Shown: piece after piece, positions 19,586 to 28,718 of the stretch | How positions within the stretch are numbered: position 1 is the first letter of the stretch | Layout of the letters: each line of letters begins with the position of its first letter | NCBI RefSeq assembly: GCF_000975155.1 | Contig: NZ_BBRG01000001.1 | Location: 1,336,024 to 1,400,023, forward strand | DNA length: 64,000 bases | DNA from: Demequina globuliformis | GTDB lineage: Bacteria > Actinomycetota > Actinomycetes > Actinomycetales > Demequinaceae | Direction of reading: 5' to 3' | The notes under the pieces: model-generated | Database searches by the model: none | Seen by the model: only the letters and a program-made list of their open reading frames with translations | What the model was told of the DNA's origin: nothing | Program-made: the position numbers and the translations under genes

Positions 19586-20656
19586 ATGGGGTCGACGGAA
19601 GTACTGCCTGAGTCCGCGTTGCGGAGCGCGACGGACTTGGGCCCGGATTTTTGGGCCTCGCAAGGCCAGAACCTGCTGTTCGGGGCGATCGCGATTGTGG
19701 CCTTCATCGCGATCATCGCGATCGTCATGTTCGGCGCAGACCTGATCAAGGGGCGTGCTCGCGACAAGGTGCAGCTCGTGGTCCTGGTGGCGCCTGTCCT
19801 GGTGCTGTTGGGTGTGGGCCTGGTGTACCCGGCCATCGACACCACGTGGTTGTCGTTCAACGAGATCACCAACGAGCCCGACCCTGACACCGGCATCTTC
19901 ACCACGACCATGCAGTTCGTGGGCCTCGACAATTACCGGTTCGCGTTCTCCGACCCCTCTACCTTGCGCACCATCCTCAACACCTTTGTGTGGATGATCC
20001 TGGTGCCGCTGCTGTCGACTGGATTTGGCCTCGCCTACGCGGTCTTCATTGACCGTGCGAAGGGCGAGAAGGCCCTGAAGTCCCTGGTGTTCATGCCCAT
20101 GGCGATCTCCCTCGTCGGCGCCTCGGTGATCTGGGGCAACATCATGTACGACTACAACCAGGTGGGCGAGCAGACCGGCATGCTGAATGCTCTGCGAGAG
20201 CTCGTGGGGCTGGACCCCTACAACTTCCTGCGTGACGACCCCTGGAACACCTTCTGGCTCATCGTCATCCTGGTGTGGATTCAGACAGGATTCGCCATGG
20301 TGATCCTGTCCGCCGCCATCAAGGGCGTGCCGGCGGAGATGAACGAGGCCGCCTCGCTCGACGGCGCGAACGCGTGGCAGCGCTTCTGGCGCATCACGGT
20401 TCCGTCCATTCGCAGCACCATCGTGGTGGTGCTGACGACGATCACGATCATGGCGCTGAAGGTGTACGACATTGTGCGCACGGTGACCCAGGGACGTGAC
20501 AACACTGACGTGGTCGCGAACCGCATGTACGTCCTGAGCTTCGTGGAGGGCCGCGAGGCGCTCGGCGCTGCGCTGGCGGTGATCTTGTTCGTGTTTGTGA
20601 TTCCGGTGGTCATCTACAACGTCAGATCCCTCAACAAGGTGAAGGAGGCCCGCTGA
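19586..20656 (+). CDS. Carbohydrate ABC transporter permease (AglF-like)
   Basis: 356 residues, with an extra N-terminal helix (about 30-52) ahead of the usual six-helix core. The EAA loop is present around NEAASLDGANAWQRFWRITVP, confirming an importer permease that contacts the ATPase. The long N-terminus and the FNEITNEPDPD segment are typical of the alpha-glucoside (AglF) subgroup. AAAGGAG precedes the ATG; the stop overlaps the next start (TGATG). Forms the membrane channel with the protein at 20656. Confidence 0.92.
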   Translation: MGSTEVLPESALRSATDLGPDFWASQGQNLLFGAIAIVAFIAIIAIVMFGADLIKGRARDKVQLVVLVAPVLVLLGVGLVYPAIDTTWLSFNEITNEPDPDTGIFTTTMQFVGLDNYRFAFSDPSTLRTILNTFVWMILVPLLSTGFGLAYAVFIDRAKGEKALKSLVFMPMAISLVGASVIWGNIMYDYNQVGEQTGMLNALRELVGLDPYNFLRDDPWNTFWLIVILVWIQTGFAMVILSAAIKGVPAEMNEAASLDGANAWQRFWRITVPSIRSTIVVVLTTITIMALKVYDIVRTVTQGRDNTDVVANRMYVLSFVEGREALGAALAVILFVFVIPVVIYNVRSLNKVKEAR

Positions 20657-21597
20657 TGAGTGTCACCATGCCTCCCCAGCATCCCGTCGACGACACGACG
20701 CCCACCGAGGGCAAGAACCTCACGGCCGCGAGCCGCGCCAAGAAGTCCCTCACCAGTCCGTGGGCGACGGCGGCGGCAATCATCATCGCGGTCGCGTGGA
20801 CCATCCCCACCGTCGCGCTCTTCATGACCTCGTTGATCCCTGGCGACCGGTACCGCACCGACGCTTGGTGGACCGTCTTGATGGACGGCGGCCTCACCTT
20901 CGAGAACTTCAACCAGGTGCTCTTCGACTCCTTCGGGGACAACTCCACCGCGCCGCCCCTGATCGAGTACGTGTTCAACTCGATTGTGGTCACCGTGCCT
21001 GCGGTGGTGTTCCCGGTGGTGTTGGGCCTCATGGCGGCGTACGCGTTCGCCTGGATCCCGTTCCGTGGCTCCAACTTCTTGTTCGTGTTGATCTTCGCGC
21101 TGCAGGTGGTGCCGCTGCAGTTGGCCCTGATCCCGTTGCTGCGGCTCTTGGGCCCGGAAAACCTGGGCCTCGCCGGGGAGTTCTCTGGCGTGTGGATAGC
21201 GCACACTATCTTCGCGCTGCCGCTGTCGGTGTTCCTGTTGCACAACTTCGTGTCCAACATCCCGCGAGAGGTGCTGGAGGCGGCTCGCGTCGACGGCGCC
21301 AGCCACACGCAGATGTTCTTCCGCATCATCATCCCGCTGTCATTGCCGGCAGTCGCTTCGCTGGCGATCTTCCAGTTCTTGTGGGTGTGGAACGACCTGC
21401 TGGTCTCCGCGGTATTCGGTAGTGCAAACACGTACCCGTTGACCTACCCGATCTCCAACCTCGCGGGCGATTACGGTCAGTACGCGTATTTGGTGCCTCC
21501 GGCCGCATTCATCTCGATGATCATCCCGCTGATCGTGTTCTTCTCCCTGCAACGGTACTTTGTGCGGGGCCTGCTCGCGGGCTCGACCAAGGGCTAG
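20656..21597 (+). CDS. Carbohydrate ABC transporter permease (AglG-like)
   Basis: 313 residues, six predicted membrane helices, EAA loop around EVLEAARVDGASHTQMFFRI. Start ATG overlaps the previous stop by 1 nt with GAAGGAGG upstream, so it is translationally coupled. It is the second permease of the CUT1 importer. No sugar hydrolase lies next to the transporter, so the imported sugar cannot be deduced from neighbours; alpha-glucosides are suggested by subgroup resemblance only. Confidence 0.92.
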   Translation: MSVTMPPQHPVDDTTPTEGKNLTAASRAKKSLTSPWATAAAIIIAVAWTIPTVALFMTSLIPGDRYRTDAWWTVLMDGGLTFENFNQVLFDSFGDNSTAPPLIEYVFNSIVVTVPAVVFPVVLGLMAAYAFAWIPFRGSNFLFVLIFALQVVPLQLALIPLLRLLGPENLGLAGEFSGVWIAHTIFALPLSVFLLHNFVSNIPREVLEAARVDGASHTQMFFRIIIPLSLPAVASLAIFQFLWVWNDLLVSAVFGSANTYPLTYPISNLAGDYGQYAYLVPPAAFISMIIPLIVFFSLQRYFVRGLLAGSTKG

Positions 21598-21619
21598 GGC
21601 GGGCTCGTACACTGGGACC

Positions 21620-21973
21620 GTGACCGAACACACCAGCCCCGAGAACGACCGCGTGCCTGAGTCCGCTCGTGAGGACGCGGTGCCCGCGCAATTCCGGCTA
21701 GCGCCGCGCTTTGGACGAGTGGTCGGCACCGGCGTGGTGCTGGGGTTCATCGCGGGAGCGCTCGCGTCACTGATCCTGCCCAACACCACGGGCGTGGGCA
21801 CCTTCACGGTCGCGCTCCTGGTGGGAGCGGGTTTCGCGTTGCTGGGCGCCGTCATCGCTGGACTCATTGCGGTGAGCTTGGATCGTGGGACGGCCTCGCG
21901 CCACAAGGCCGCGAAGCAGGCGCACGGTACCGAGGGCTCCTCCGGGGCCGATGCCGCCACGGGCGACGCCTAA
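21620..21973 (+). CDS. Small membrane protein of unknown function
   Basis: 117 residues from GTG 21620 (MTEHTSPEND); TACACT ends exactly 6 nt upstream, so a leaderless mRNA is likely. Charged N-terminus of about 30 residues, two membrane helices (about 35-57 and 62-85), and a hydrophilic tail. It starts 22 nt after the sugar permease and has its own promoter-like box. No family recognised, though this size and topology are common among actinobacterial hypothetical proteins. Confidence 0.7.
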   Translation: MTEHTSPENDRVPESAREDAVPAQFRLAPRFGRVVGTGVVLGFIAGALASLILPNTTGVGTFTVALLVGAGFALLGAVIAGLIAVSLDRGTASRHKAAKQAHGTEGSSGADAATGDA

Positions 21974-22090
21974 CCGCACCACTTCGTGGGGCCGGGTCTG
22001 CACCCGCCTGCCGGTGTGGTGGGTGTCGCGCGTCGATGCTGGCCCGCACCCCTCGCTGGCCCGCACCCCCCCGCTAGCTCGCACCGCCGC

Positions 22091-22312
22091 TGGCCCGCAC
22101 CCCCGCTGGCCCACACCGCCCGCAGGCCCTCATCTCGCCGTTCGGCGTGCGAAAGTGACTGAGCTTTGAAGACTGCCCCGTGTCGTTGTGCTGCGCGGCG
22201 CGGGGGCATGCGGGAATCTCAGTCACTTCGGTACACCCGCGCGTGCCTGTGTGCCGGTGTGCGCTTGAGAGCACCAGCGCCTCCCGGCTGAACCCGGGCA
22301 TCGGCCCTCGCC
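22091..22312. repeat. Large direct repeat, copy 1
   Basis: First copy of a block repeated at 22440-22690. It begins TGGCCCGCACCCCCGCTGGC, contains a 78-bp element (22152-22229), and ends in a shared stretch through GAGAGCACCAGCGCC and GCATCGGCCCTCGCC. The copies differ by substitutions in the element's left arm and by an extra segment of roughly 25 bp in copy 2 after the element. Confidence 0.8.
22152..22229. repeat. 78-bp inverted-repeat element, copy A
   Basis: AAGTGACTGAG (22153-22163) and CTCAGTCACTT (22218-22228) are perfect inverted repeats at the ends. Inside is CGTGTCGTTGTGC. Total length matches the five other copies exactly. No coding capacity. See copies B-F. Confidence 0.85.
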
Positions 22313-22439
22313 CTTCGACGGTGAACTATCTCGGCCCACCCGTCCCGTGCCCCCGTGCCTACTGCCGGAGCGACCCCGCGGCTGGCGCTCATCGCGCCGC
22401 CGGCGCCCTCCGTGCCCCCTGCCGGAGCGACCCCGCGGC

Positions 22440-22690
22440 TGGCCCGCACCCCCGCTGGCCCTCACCGCCCGCCCGTCGGCCCTCATCTCGCCGTTCGGCG
22501 TGCGAAAGTGACTGAGGTTCCGACACTGCCCCGTGTCGTTGTGCTGCGCGGCGCGGAGGAGTGCGGGAATCTCAGTCACTTCGGTGCACCCGCGCGTGCC
22601 TGTGTCCCTGCGTGCTTTTGTGCCCGCGTGCCGGTGTGCGCTTGAGAGCACCAGCGCCTCCCGGCTGAACCCGGGCATCGGCCCTCGCCG
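22440..22690. repeat. Large direct repeat, copy 2
   Basis: Second copy of the block at 22091-22312, with an inserted stretch (TGTCCCTGCGTGCTTTTGTG region, about 22602-22628) made of further short TGCCTGTG/TGCCCGCGTG repeats. Suggests recent duplication, followed by slippage. Confidence 0.8.
22505..22582. repeat. 78-bp inverted-repeat element, copy B
   Basis: AAGTGACTGAG (22506-22516) and CTCAGTCACTT (22571-22581) form perfect ends, with CGTGTCGTTGTGC inside. It is nearly identical to copy A over its right two-thirds, as expected if the surrounding block was duplicated. Confidence 0.85.
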
Positions 22691-23038
22691 CCCACCCCGA
22701 AGGTGGCGCTGCGGCCCGCCATTTCTGCGCGAAACGCGGCAGTAAAGGCCGCTCGCGACGCGCGGATTGCATTTCGCGAAAAGTCCAACAAATCAACCAC
22801 GGTGCCATTGTGAGGCGTGGTCAATTTGTGGCATTGCCCAACGAATACCAGGCGGGACTACTCTCAGGCGTGAGATTGCTGCAGTCGAAACGTCACGATG
22901 TCTCAGTTTTATTACGGACCTTGCGTGGCTCTCAGAATGGGTGCGTAAAGTCACGCCCAGTGCCTGACCACTCGGGCTGGCGCTAGCACACACAGTCGTG
23001 TGACGGAGTTGTCACTCGGCGACCTTCCGAAAGGACCA

Positions 23039-24772
23039 ATGATGATCCGAACCATGGGACGCAAGCGTGCGATCGCTGCTGCCTCGATGGTGGCGGGCCT
23101 CTCGCTGATTGTGGCGGGTTGCTCCGACTCCGACGAGACGGGTGACGAGACCAGCGCAGACCCCACGACCGAAGCCACGTCATCGAGCGGTGACTCGGCT
23201 ACCGGCACCGCGACCGACCGTGAGCTTGTGGTCTGGGCGGGTGCTACCACCCCCATCAACCAGACCTTCAACCCCTACGTTCCCGAAGTCCAGCACCTGG
23301 CGCTGGGCGGCGTGTACGAGCCGCTGTTCTACTACAACAAGGCCGGGTCGGGGGACCCGATGCCCCTGTTGGGTGAGTCGTTCGAGTGGAACGAGGACGG
23401 CACGCAGCTGACCATCACCCTCCGCGAAGGCGTGACGTGGAACGACGGTGAGGCGTTCACGGCTGACGACGTGATCTACACGTTCACGGAGGCCCCTTCG
23501 GCTCCTGGCTACATCACCAGCGCCGAGGCCACGGATGACACCACCGTGGTGCTGACCTTCGACGAGCCGCAGTACACCAACGAACTGTCGCTGCTGGGCC
23601 TGTCGTGGATGGTGCCCGAGCACGTGTGGACCTCCCTCGACGAGGACCCGCTGACGTTCCCCAACCTGGAGCCCGTCGGCACCGGCCCCTACGTGATCAC
23701 CGGCATCTCCGACGCGAACTACACCGCAGAGGCCAACCCCAGCTACTGGGGCGGCGAGGCGAACGTCAAGAACGTCCGCTACATCGGTGTCGACAACAAC
23801 CAGGCTGCACAGGACCTGCTGCAGACCGGTCAGATCGACTGGGTCGGCATGTTCATCCCGGAGCCGCAGCCCATCCTGGACGCGGGCCTCGGCTACATCA
23901 ACACCCCGCAGGACCCCACGGTGCTGTACACCTGCTCGAACGCCGACCTCGGCTGTGAGGGTGACCAGACTGACGTCGCAGTGCGTCAGGCGTTGAACCT
24001 GGCGATCGACCGCACCGCGATCAAGGACAAGGCGTTCGTCGGGCTCACCGGCACGTCTTCCCCGACCTTCGCGCTCCTGGGCCGTGACGACAAGTGGATC
24101 TCGCCCGACGTCGAGGCGGAGTCCCCCCAGTCGCCCAACGTCGAAGAGGCTCAGGCCATCCTCGAGGAGGCCGGCTACACCCAGGGTGACGACGGCTTCT
24201 ACGGCAAGGACGGCGACCCGATCGAAATGTCGCTGACCTCCGTGGACGGCTGGACGGACTACAACAACGCCGCTCAGCTCATCCAGGAGCAGGCTGCTGA
24301 GGCTGGCATCAAGGTCACCGCAGCCACCGTGTCGTGGAACGAGTTCGCCGATGGCCGCACCAACGGTGACTTCGAGCTGATCATGGGTGGTGTCATCGGC
24401 ACCTCCGTCCCCGACCCGTTCCAGATCTACAAGGACTGGTTCGGCGGCGACTCGACGACCCCGGCTGGCACCGCGCTTGAGCCTGGCCAGTGGAACTTCT
24501 CGCGCTACGACAACGACATCGTTGACGAGCAGATCCAGGTGGCAGCGTCCACCGTCGACGAGGCGACCAAGATGGACGCCTACGCCACGATTCAGGAAGA
24601 AATCACCCGGGACCTGCCGTACATCCCGATCGTGATCAACGCCACGCAGACCTTCTACAACCAGACCGACTACACCGGCTGGCCCACGGAAGACGACCTG
24701 TACGCGTTCCCGCCGTCATGGGGCGCGGGCGCCGCGGGCGTGGTGCTGCACAGCCTCGGCGGCACCGAGTAA
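23039..24772 (+). CDS. Family-5 ABC substrate-binding lipoprotein (Dpp/Opp type)
   Basis: About 577 residues. CGAAAGGACC precedes two adjacent ATGs (23039 and 23042); either fits. Signal peptide with lipobox VAGC, then a Ser/Thr/Asp-rich linker and an SBP family 5 domain: PLLGESFEWNEDGTQLTITL, REGVTWNDGEAFTADDV and VRQALNLAIDR are the characteristic stretches. Family 5 proteins bind peptides, nickel or, in several thermophiles and Actinobacteria, oligosaccharides. The neighbouring sugar importer and absence of peptidase genes leave both peptide and sugar possible. Confidence 0.93.
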   Translation: MMIRTMGRKRAIAAASMVAGLSLIVAGCSDSDETGDETSADPTTEATSSSGDSATGTATDRELVVWAGATTPINQTFNPYVPEVQHLALGGVYEPLFYYNKAGSGDPMPLLGESFEWNEDGTQLTITLREGVTWNDGEAFTADDVIYTFTEAPSAPGYITSAEATDDTTVVLTFDEPQYTNELSLLGLSWMVPEHVWTSLDEDPLTFPNLEPVGTGPYVITGISDANYTAEANPSYWGGEANVKNVRYIGVDNNQAAQDLLQTGQIDWVGMFIPEPQPILDAGLGYINTPQDPTVLYTCSNADLGCEGDQTDVAVRQALNLAIDRTAIKDKAFVGLTGTSSPTFALLGRDDKWISPDVEAESPQSPNVEEAQAILEEAGYTQGDDGFYGKDGDPIEMSLTSVDGWTDYNNAAQLIQEQAAEAGIKVTAATVSWNEFADGRTNGDFELIMGGVIGTSVPDPFQIYKDWFGGDSTTPAGTALEPGQWNFSRYDNDIVDEQIQVAASTVDEATKMDAYATIQEEITRDLPYIPIVINATQTFYNQTDYTGWPTEDDLYAFPPSWGAGAAGVVLHSLGGTE

Positions 24773-24849
24773 TTAACGGTTGACATGGAGAGGCGCCTGA
24801 TGGAACGAACGCGCACCTGTGCGTGGCCGCAAGCTAAGGAGACTGGACG

Positions 24850-25839
24850 ATGAGGTATGTCGGCCGTCGACTAGTGATCTACGCAGTCACACTCTGGGCG
24901 GCGATATCACTGAACTTCCTGCTACCGCGCATGTTGCCTGGCGATCCCGCCAGCATCATGATCGCGAAGATGAGCAGGAACGGTGATGTCACCGAAGCGC
25001 AGTTGGAATCCATCAGGCGCCTCTTCGGCAACCCTGACACTTCCCTGTGGGACCAGTACCTGCAGTACTGGCAGCAGCTGTTTAAAGGAGACCTTGGTGT
25101 CTCCGTGTCGTTCTACCCCACGCCGGTGGTGGAACTGATCGGTTCCGCACTGCCGTGGTCCATTGGCCTGGTGGGAATGGCAACCATCATTTCCTTCACG
25201 GTCGGCGTAGGCGCCGGAATGTTCGCCGGGTGGAAGCGCGGCACGTGGGTGGACCACATTGTCCCCTCGACGACGCTGCTGCAGTCGCTGCCGTACTTCT
25301 GGGTCGCGATGGTGCTGATCTACTTCTTCGCTGTTCAGAACCAGTGGTTCCCGATCATCGGCGGATACAACGTCTTTATGTTTGGCGGCCCCGAGTGGAG
25401 CTGGGCGTTCGTTGGGTCCGTGCTCTACCACGCGATCCTGCCCGCGACCACGATCGTGATCTCCTCGGTCGGTGGATGGCTGCTCGGCATGCGCAACATG
25501 ATGGTCTCCACCATGGGCGAGGACTACGTCACCACGGCCGAGGCCAAGGGCCTCAAGAAGCGCCGGATCATGACAACCTACGCGGCTCGCAACGCGGTGC
25601 TTCCCTCCGTCGCCGGCTTTGGCGTCGCGCTCGGCTTTGTCGTGGGTGGGTTCGTCGTGATGGAGACCGTCTTCAGCTATCCCGGGATCGGCAAACTCAT
25701 GATTACCGCCGTGCGAGGCAACGACTACGCACTCATGCAGGGCGTGTTCCTCGTCATCACCCTGACGGTGCTGGTGGCGATGTTCATCACCGACATGATC
25801 TACGGACTCATCGACCCGAGGGCGCGCCAGAATGTCTAA
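24850..25839 (+). CDS. ABC transporter permease, DppB/OppB type
   Basis: 329 residues with the N-terminal MRYVGRRLVIYAVTLWAAISLNF helix typical of DppB, six membrane helices in all, and the EAA loop around TAEAKGLKKRRIMTTYAARN. TAAGGAGACTGGACG precedes the ATG. The last 8 nt overlap the next permease gene. Inner-membrane channel half of the Dpp/Opp-type importer whose binding protein is at 23039. Confidence 0.94.
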   Translation: MRYVGRRLVIYAVTLWAAISLNFLLPRMLPGDPASIMIAKMSRNGDVTEAQLESIRRLFGNPDTSLWDQYLQYWQQLFKGDLGVSVSFYPTPVVELIGSALPWSIGLVGMATIISFTVGVGAGMFAGWKRGTWVDHIVPSTTLLQSLPYFWVAMVLIYFFAVQNQWFPIIGGYNVFMFGGPEWSWAFVGSVLYHAILPATTIVISSVGGWLLGMRNMMVSTMGEDYVTTAEAKGLKKRRIMTTYAARNAVLPSVAGFGVALGFVVGGFVVMETVFSYPGIGKLMITAVRGNDYALMQGVFLVITLTVLVAMFITDMIYGLIDPRARQNV

Positions 25840-26818
25840 TCCCGCAACCGAGGCGCCCGTCGAGGACGCCGCACCCGTCCAGACGCACAAGGTCTTCAAG
25901 CACAAGCGGCATGTGAACGGCAAGTTCGTCATCGGCGCCACCATGCTGTCGCTGATCATCCTGTTTGCGATCTTTGGCCCCATGATCGCCGAGTTTGAAC
26001 CTCGCGATTCCGATAACCCCGTGCTCATCCCGCCGGACTCCACGTACTGGCTCGGCACCACCTCGCTGGGCTACGACATGTTCTCCCAGCTGGCCACCGG
26101 CGCACGCACCTCCCTCATGGTGGGAGCGGTCGCTGGACTGATTGCGGTCGTGCTGTCAATCATGTTCGGTGTTGTCGCCGGCTACGTGGGTGGCGTCACC
26201 GACGAGCTCTTGACGCTGGCCATTGGTGTGATGCTCGTCATCCCCGGACTGCCCCTGACGATCGTGATCTCGTCGCTGGTTCCCGGACGTTCCGGCCTCC
26301 TCGTGGCGGTGATCCTGGGCATCACCGGATGGGCGGGCTCCGCCGTGGTGCTGAGAGCCCAGGCGCAATCGCTGCGCAACCGCGATTACGTGTCCGCGTC
26401 TCGCATCGCGGGCGAGAACCCGTTCCGCGTCATCGGCGTCGAGATCTTGCCGAACCTCCTTCCCCTCCTGACCGGCCAGTTCCTGTTTGGCGTGATCCTC
26501 GCGATCCTGGGCGAGGCCGGCCTGTCCTACCTGGGCCTTGGCCCCACCGGCTCTATCTCGTGGGGCACCATCTTGAACGAGGCGCAAGCCGGCGGCGCGC
26601 TCACCCGAGGCGCCTGGTGGTGGTTTGTGCCGCCTGGCTTGATGGTCGCGTTGGTGGGCTGTTCTCTGGCCCTCATCAACTTCGCGGTTGACGAGATCAT
26701 TAACCCCAAGCTCCGTTCGGCACCGCTCGAAGCGCGCCGGCTGCGCAAGGCCAAGAAGGCCGCGAAGGCGGAGAAGAAGGCAGCCAAGGCTCACAAGAAG
26801 ACGGAGGTCAACGCATGA
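25832..26818 (+). CDS. ABC transporter permease, DppC/OppC type
   Basis: 328 residues: a hydrophilic N-terminus, an OppC_N-like first helix (about 30-55), the periplasmic segment with [20 protein letters not shown], and five further helices with the EAA loop at [21 protein letters not shown] Lys/Ala-rich C-terminal tail of about 30 residues ([18 protein letters not shown]) is unusual and may contact lipid or partner ATPases. Coupled by ATGA to the first ATPase gene. Confidence 0.94.
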   Translation: MSNPATEAPVEDAAPVQTHKVFKHKRHVNGKFVIGATMLSLIILFAIFGPMIAEFEPRDSDNPVLIPPDSTYWLGTTSLGYDMFSQLATGARTSLMVGAVAGLIAVVLSIMFGVVAGYVGGVTDELLTLAIGVMLVIPGLPLTIVISSLVPGRSGLLVAVILGITGWAGSAVVLRAQAQSLRNRDYVSASRIAGENPFRVIGVEILPNLLPLLTGQFLFGVILAILGEAGLSYLGLGPTGSISWGTILNEAQAGGALTRGAWWWFVPPGLMVALVGCSLALINFAVDEIINPKLRSAPLEARRLRKAKKAAKAEKKAAKAHKKTEVNA

Positions 26819-27732
26819 GCGAGACCACCACAGACACCGCTTCCGCGGTGACGGCCGATGCCACGGTGACCACGGACTCGGCTCTCCCCGAGCCCGTGGT
26901 CACCGCCCGCAACGTCCACATCGAGTACGAGGTCGAACCCGTCGTGAAGGCGGTACGTGGCGTGGACCTCACCGTGTATCGCGGCGAGATCCTGGGCCTG
27001 GCGGGCGAGTCCGGCTGTGGCAAGACCACTCTTGCCTACGGCCTGAACCGGCTGTTGAAGGCGCCCGCGCTCATGACCGAGGGCTCCGTAACGTTCCACG
27101 ATCGCCAAGGCGACACCGTGACGGACATCAACGTGCTCGCGCTCGACGGCGACGGGCTCCGTGCGTTCCGGTGGGACAAGATCTCCATGGTGTTCCAGGG
27201 CGCGATGAACTCGCTCAACCCTGTCATCAAGATCCGCAAGCAGCTGTTCGACGTCTTCACGACTCACCGGCCGGGGATGTCTAAGGATGACATGGAGGCG
27301 CGCGCCCGGGAGCTCCTCGAGTTGGTCGGGGTCGACGCGGATCGCGTGAACTCCTACCCGCACGAACTGTCGGGCGGTATGCGTCAACGTGTGATGATCG
27401 CGATGGCTCTCGCGCTCGAACCACAGCTGATGATCATGGATGAGCCAACGACCGCGCTCGACGTTGTGGTTCAGCGCGACATCATCCGCGAGATCATGCG
27501 CCTGCGAGAGATCTTCGGATTCGCCGTCATCTTCATCACTCACGACCTTCCCATGCTCCTCGAGATCTCCGACCGCGTCGCAGTGATGCTCGAGGGTCAG
27601 ATTGTGGAGCGTGGCACCGCGAGTGAGATTTACGAGAACGCCCAACACGAGTACACCAAGCGACTCCTCAGCTCCTTCCCGAGCCTGACGGGCGAGCGCG
27701 GTGCATTCCTGCGCGGCGGGGAGGACCAGTAA
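26815..27732 (+). CDS. ABC transporter ATP-binding protein, DppD/OppD type
   Basis: 305 residues. Walker [11 protein letters not shown]-loop [12 protein letters not shown], signature [10 protein letters not shown], Walker [13 protein letters not shown] and H-loop FITHD are present. The C-terminus has the oligopeptide-transporter extension ([13 protein letters not shown]). Unusually the linker [10 protein letters not shown] lacks the cysteine cluster found in iron-sulfur-bearing DppD proteins. Works with the ATPase at 27732; the two genes overlap by one nucleotide (TAATG). Confidence 0.95.
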   Translation: MSETTTDTASAVTADATVTTDSALPEPVVTARNVHIEYEVEPVVKAVRGVDLTVYRGEILGLAGESGCGKTTLAYGLNRLLKAPALMTEGSVTFHDRQGDTVTDINVLALDGDGLRAFRWDKISMVFQGAMNSLNPVIKIRKQLFDVFTTHRPGMSKDDMEARARELLELVGVDADRVNSYPHELSGGMRQRVMIAMALALEPQLMIMDEPTTALDVVVQRDIIREIMRLREIFGFAVIFITHDLPMLLEISDRVAVMLEGQIVERGTASEIYENAQHEYTKRLLSSFPSLTGERGAFLRGGEDQ

Positions 27733-28616
27733 TGTCCCACGCAAGCACGAGCGCCCAGTCTCCCGAGCATCGGCCCCAAAGCGGTGGCGGCAGCCTTGAG
27801 TTCCGCAACGTCGTGAAGGAATACAAGGTCCGCGGCGCGCAGCGCACCATCAGAGCCGTCAACGACGTGTCCTTCACACTCTCGCCGGGCAAGACCATCG
27901 CGCTCGTGGGGGAGTCGGGTTCGGGAAAGTCCACGATTGCGAAGACGATCCTCCAACTCGAACGACCCACGTCCGGGGAGGTGCTGATCGACGGCAAGGC
28001 CGTCCCGCGGCGCGGCAGCGCCCTGAAGCGCTACCGCAAGGACGTGCAGATGGTGTTCCAGGACCCCTTCGCGTCACTCAATCCGTTCCACACCATCGAG
28101 CACCACCTCGAGCGACCCATCAGGCTCCACGGCGCCACGTCACCCGGACAGAGCGTCCATGAGCGCGTCCTCGAACTGCTCGAACGCGTCAACCTCAAGC
28201 CAGCGGAGGACATCGTTGGCCGGCGCCCCCACGAACTCTCCGGTGGTCAGCGCCAACGCGTCGCCATCGCGCGAGCCTTGGCGCCCGGCAGCCGCTTCCT
28301 CATCGCGGATGAGCCAGTGTCCATGCTCGACGTGTCCATTCGACTCGGCGTGCTTAACCTCCTCGCACGGCTACAGCGCGAGGAGAACCTGGGCGTGCTG
28401 TACATCACCCACGACCTCGCGACCGCGCGCCACTTCTCCGACGAAATCATGGTGATGTACCGCGGAGACGTCGTGGAGCGCGGGCCCTCCGACGAGGTCA
28501 TTTTGAACCCCCAGCACGAGTACACCAAGACGCTGCTGGCGGCCGCGCCGGATCCCGACAAGTTGGGCTCCATGCGCGACGAGGTCAGGGCCTCGCTGGC
28601 GGCCTCTGACAGTTAA
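27732..28616 (+). CDS. ABC transporter ATP-binding protein, DppF/OppF type
   Basis: 294 residues with Walker A GESGSGKST, Q-loop VFQDPFASLNPF, signature ELSGGQRQRV, Walker B LIADEPVSMLD (Val for the usual Thr) and H-loop YITHD. The C-terminal HEYTKTLLAAAPDP segment is typical. It completes a full five-gene importer. A long hairpin follows at 28622, separating this operon from purF. Confidence 0.95.
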   Translation: MSHASTSAQSPEHRPQSGGGSLEFRNVVKEYKVRGAQRTIRAVNDVSFTLSPGKTIALVGESGSGKSTIAKTILQLERPTSGEVLIDGKAVPRRGSALKRYRKDVQMVFQDPFASLNPFHTIEHHLERPIRLHGATSPGQSVHERVLELLERVNLKPAEDIVGRRPHELSGGQRQRVAIARALAPGSRFLIADEPVSMLDVSIRLGVLNLLARLQREENLGVLYITHDLATARHFSDEIMVMYRGDVVERGPSDEVILNPQHEYTKTLLAAAPDPDKLGSMRDEVRASLAASDS

Positions 28617-28621
28617 GACTT

Positions 28622-28674
28622 CCACATGGCCGATGCCCGCCGTAGAGAAGGGCGGCGCGGCATCGGCCGTGTGG
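28622..28674 (+). terminator. Hairpin terminator between the importer operon and purF
   Basis: CCACATGGCCGATGCC (28622-28637) pairs over 16 bp, with one G-U, with GGCATCGGCCGTGTGG (28659-28674); an inner CGCC/GGCG extends it. No T-run follows, usual in high-GC Actinobacteria. Both arms contain the over-represented GGCCGATGC motif. Confidence 0.75.
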
Positions 28675-28718
28675 GACACTAGTCGCGTGACACCCCCTTC
28701 ATCCCAGGAGGATCGCTG

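Larger units (their letters stand above)
21974..23038. other. Gene-free region rich in repeats
   Basis: About 1.06 kb without a credible gene. From 22030 to 22110 it holds imperfect tandem copies of CTGGCCCGCACCCC. Two large direct copies (22091-22312 and 22440-22690) each carry one 78-bp element. TGCCGGAGCGACCCCGCGGC occurs twice (about 22363 and 22421). From about 22735 to 22960 the base composition becomes noticeably AT-richer, with TTGCGT (22921) and TAAAGT (22946) as a possible weak promoter for the importer at 23039. Open frames here are repeat-derived and rejected. Confidence 0.7.

Noticed and set aside
22219-22824. Several minus-strand frames with similar C-termini in the repeat block
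   Set aside because: Their shared ends are just the duplicated repeat read in the same frame; no start signals or domains apart from the short N-terminus noted at 22824.
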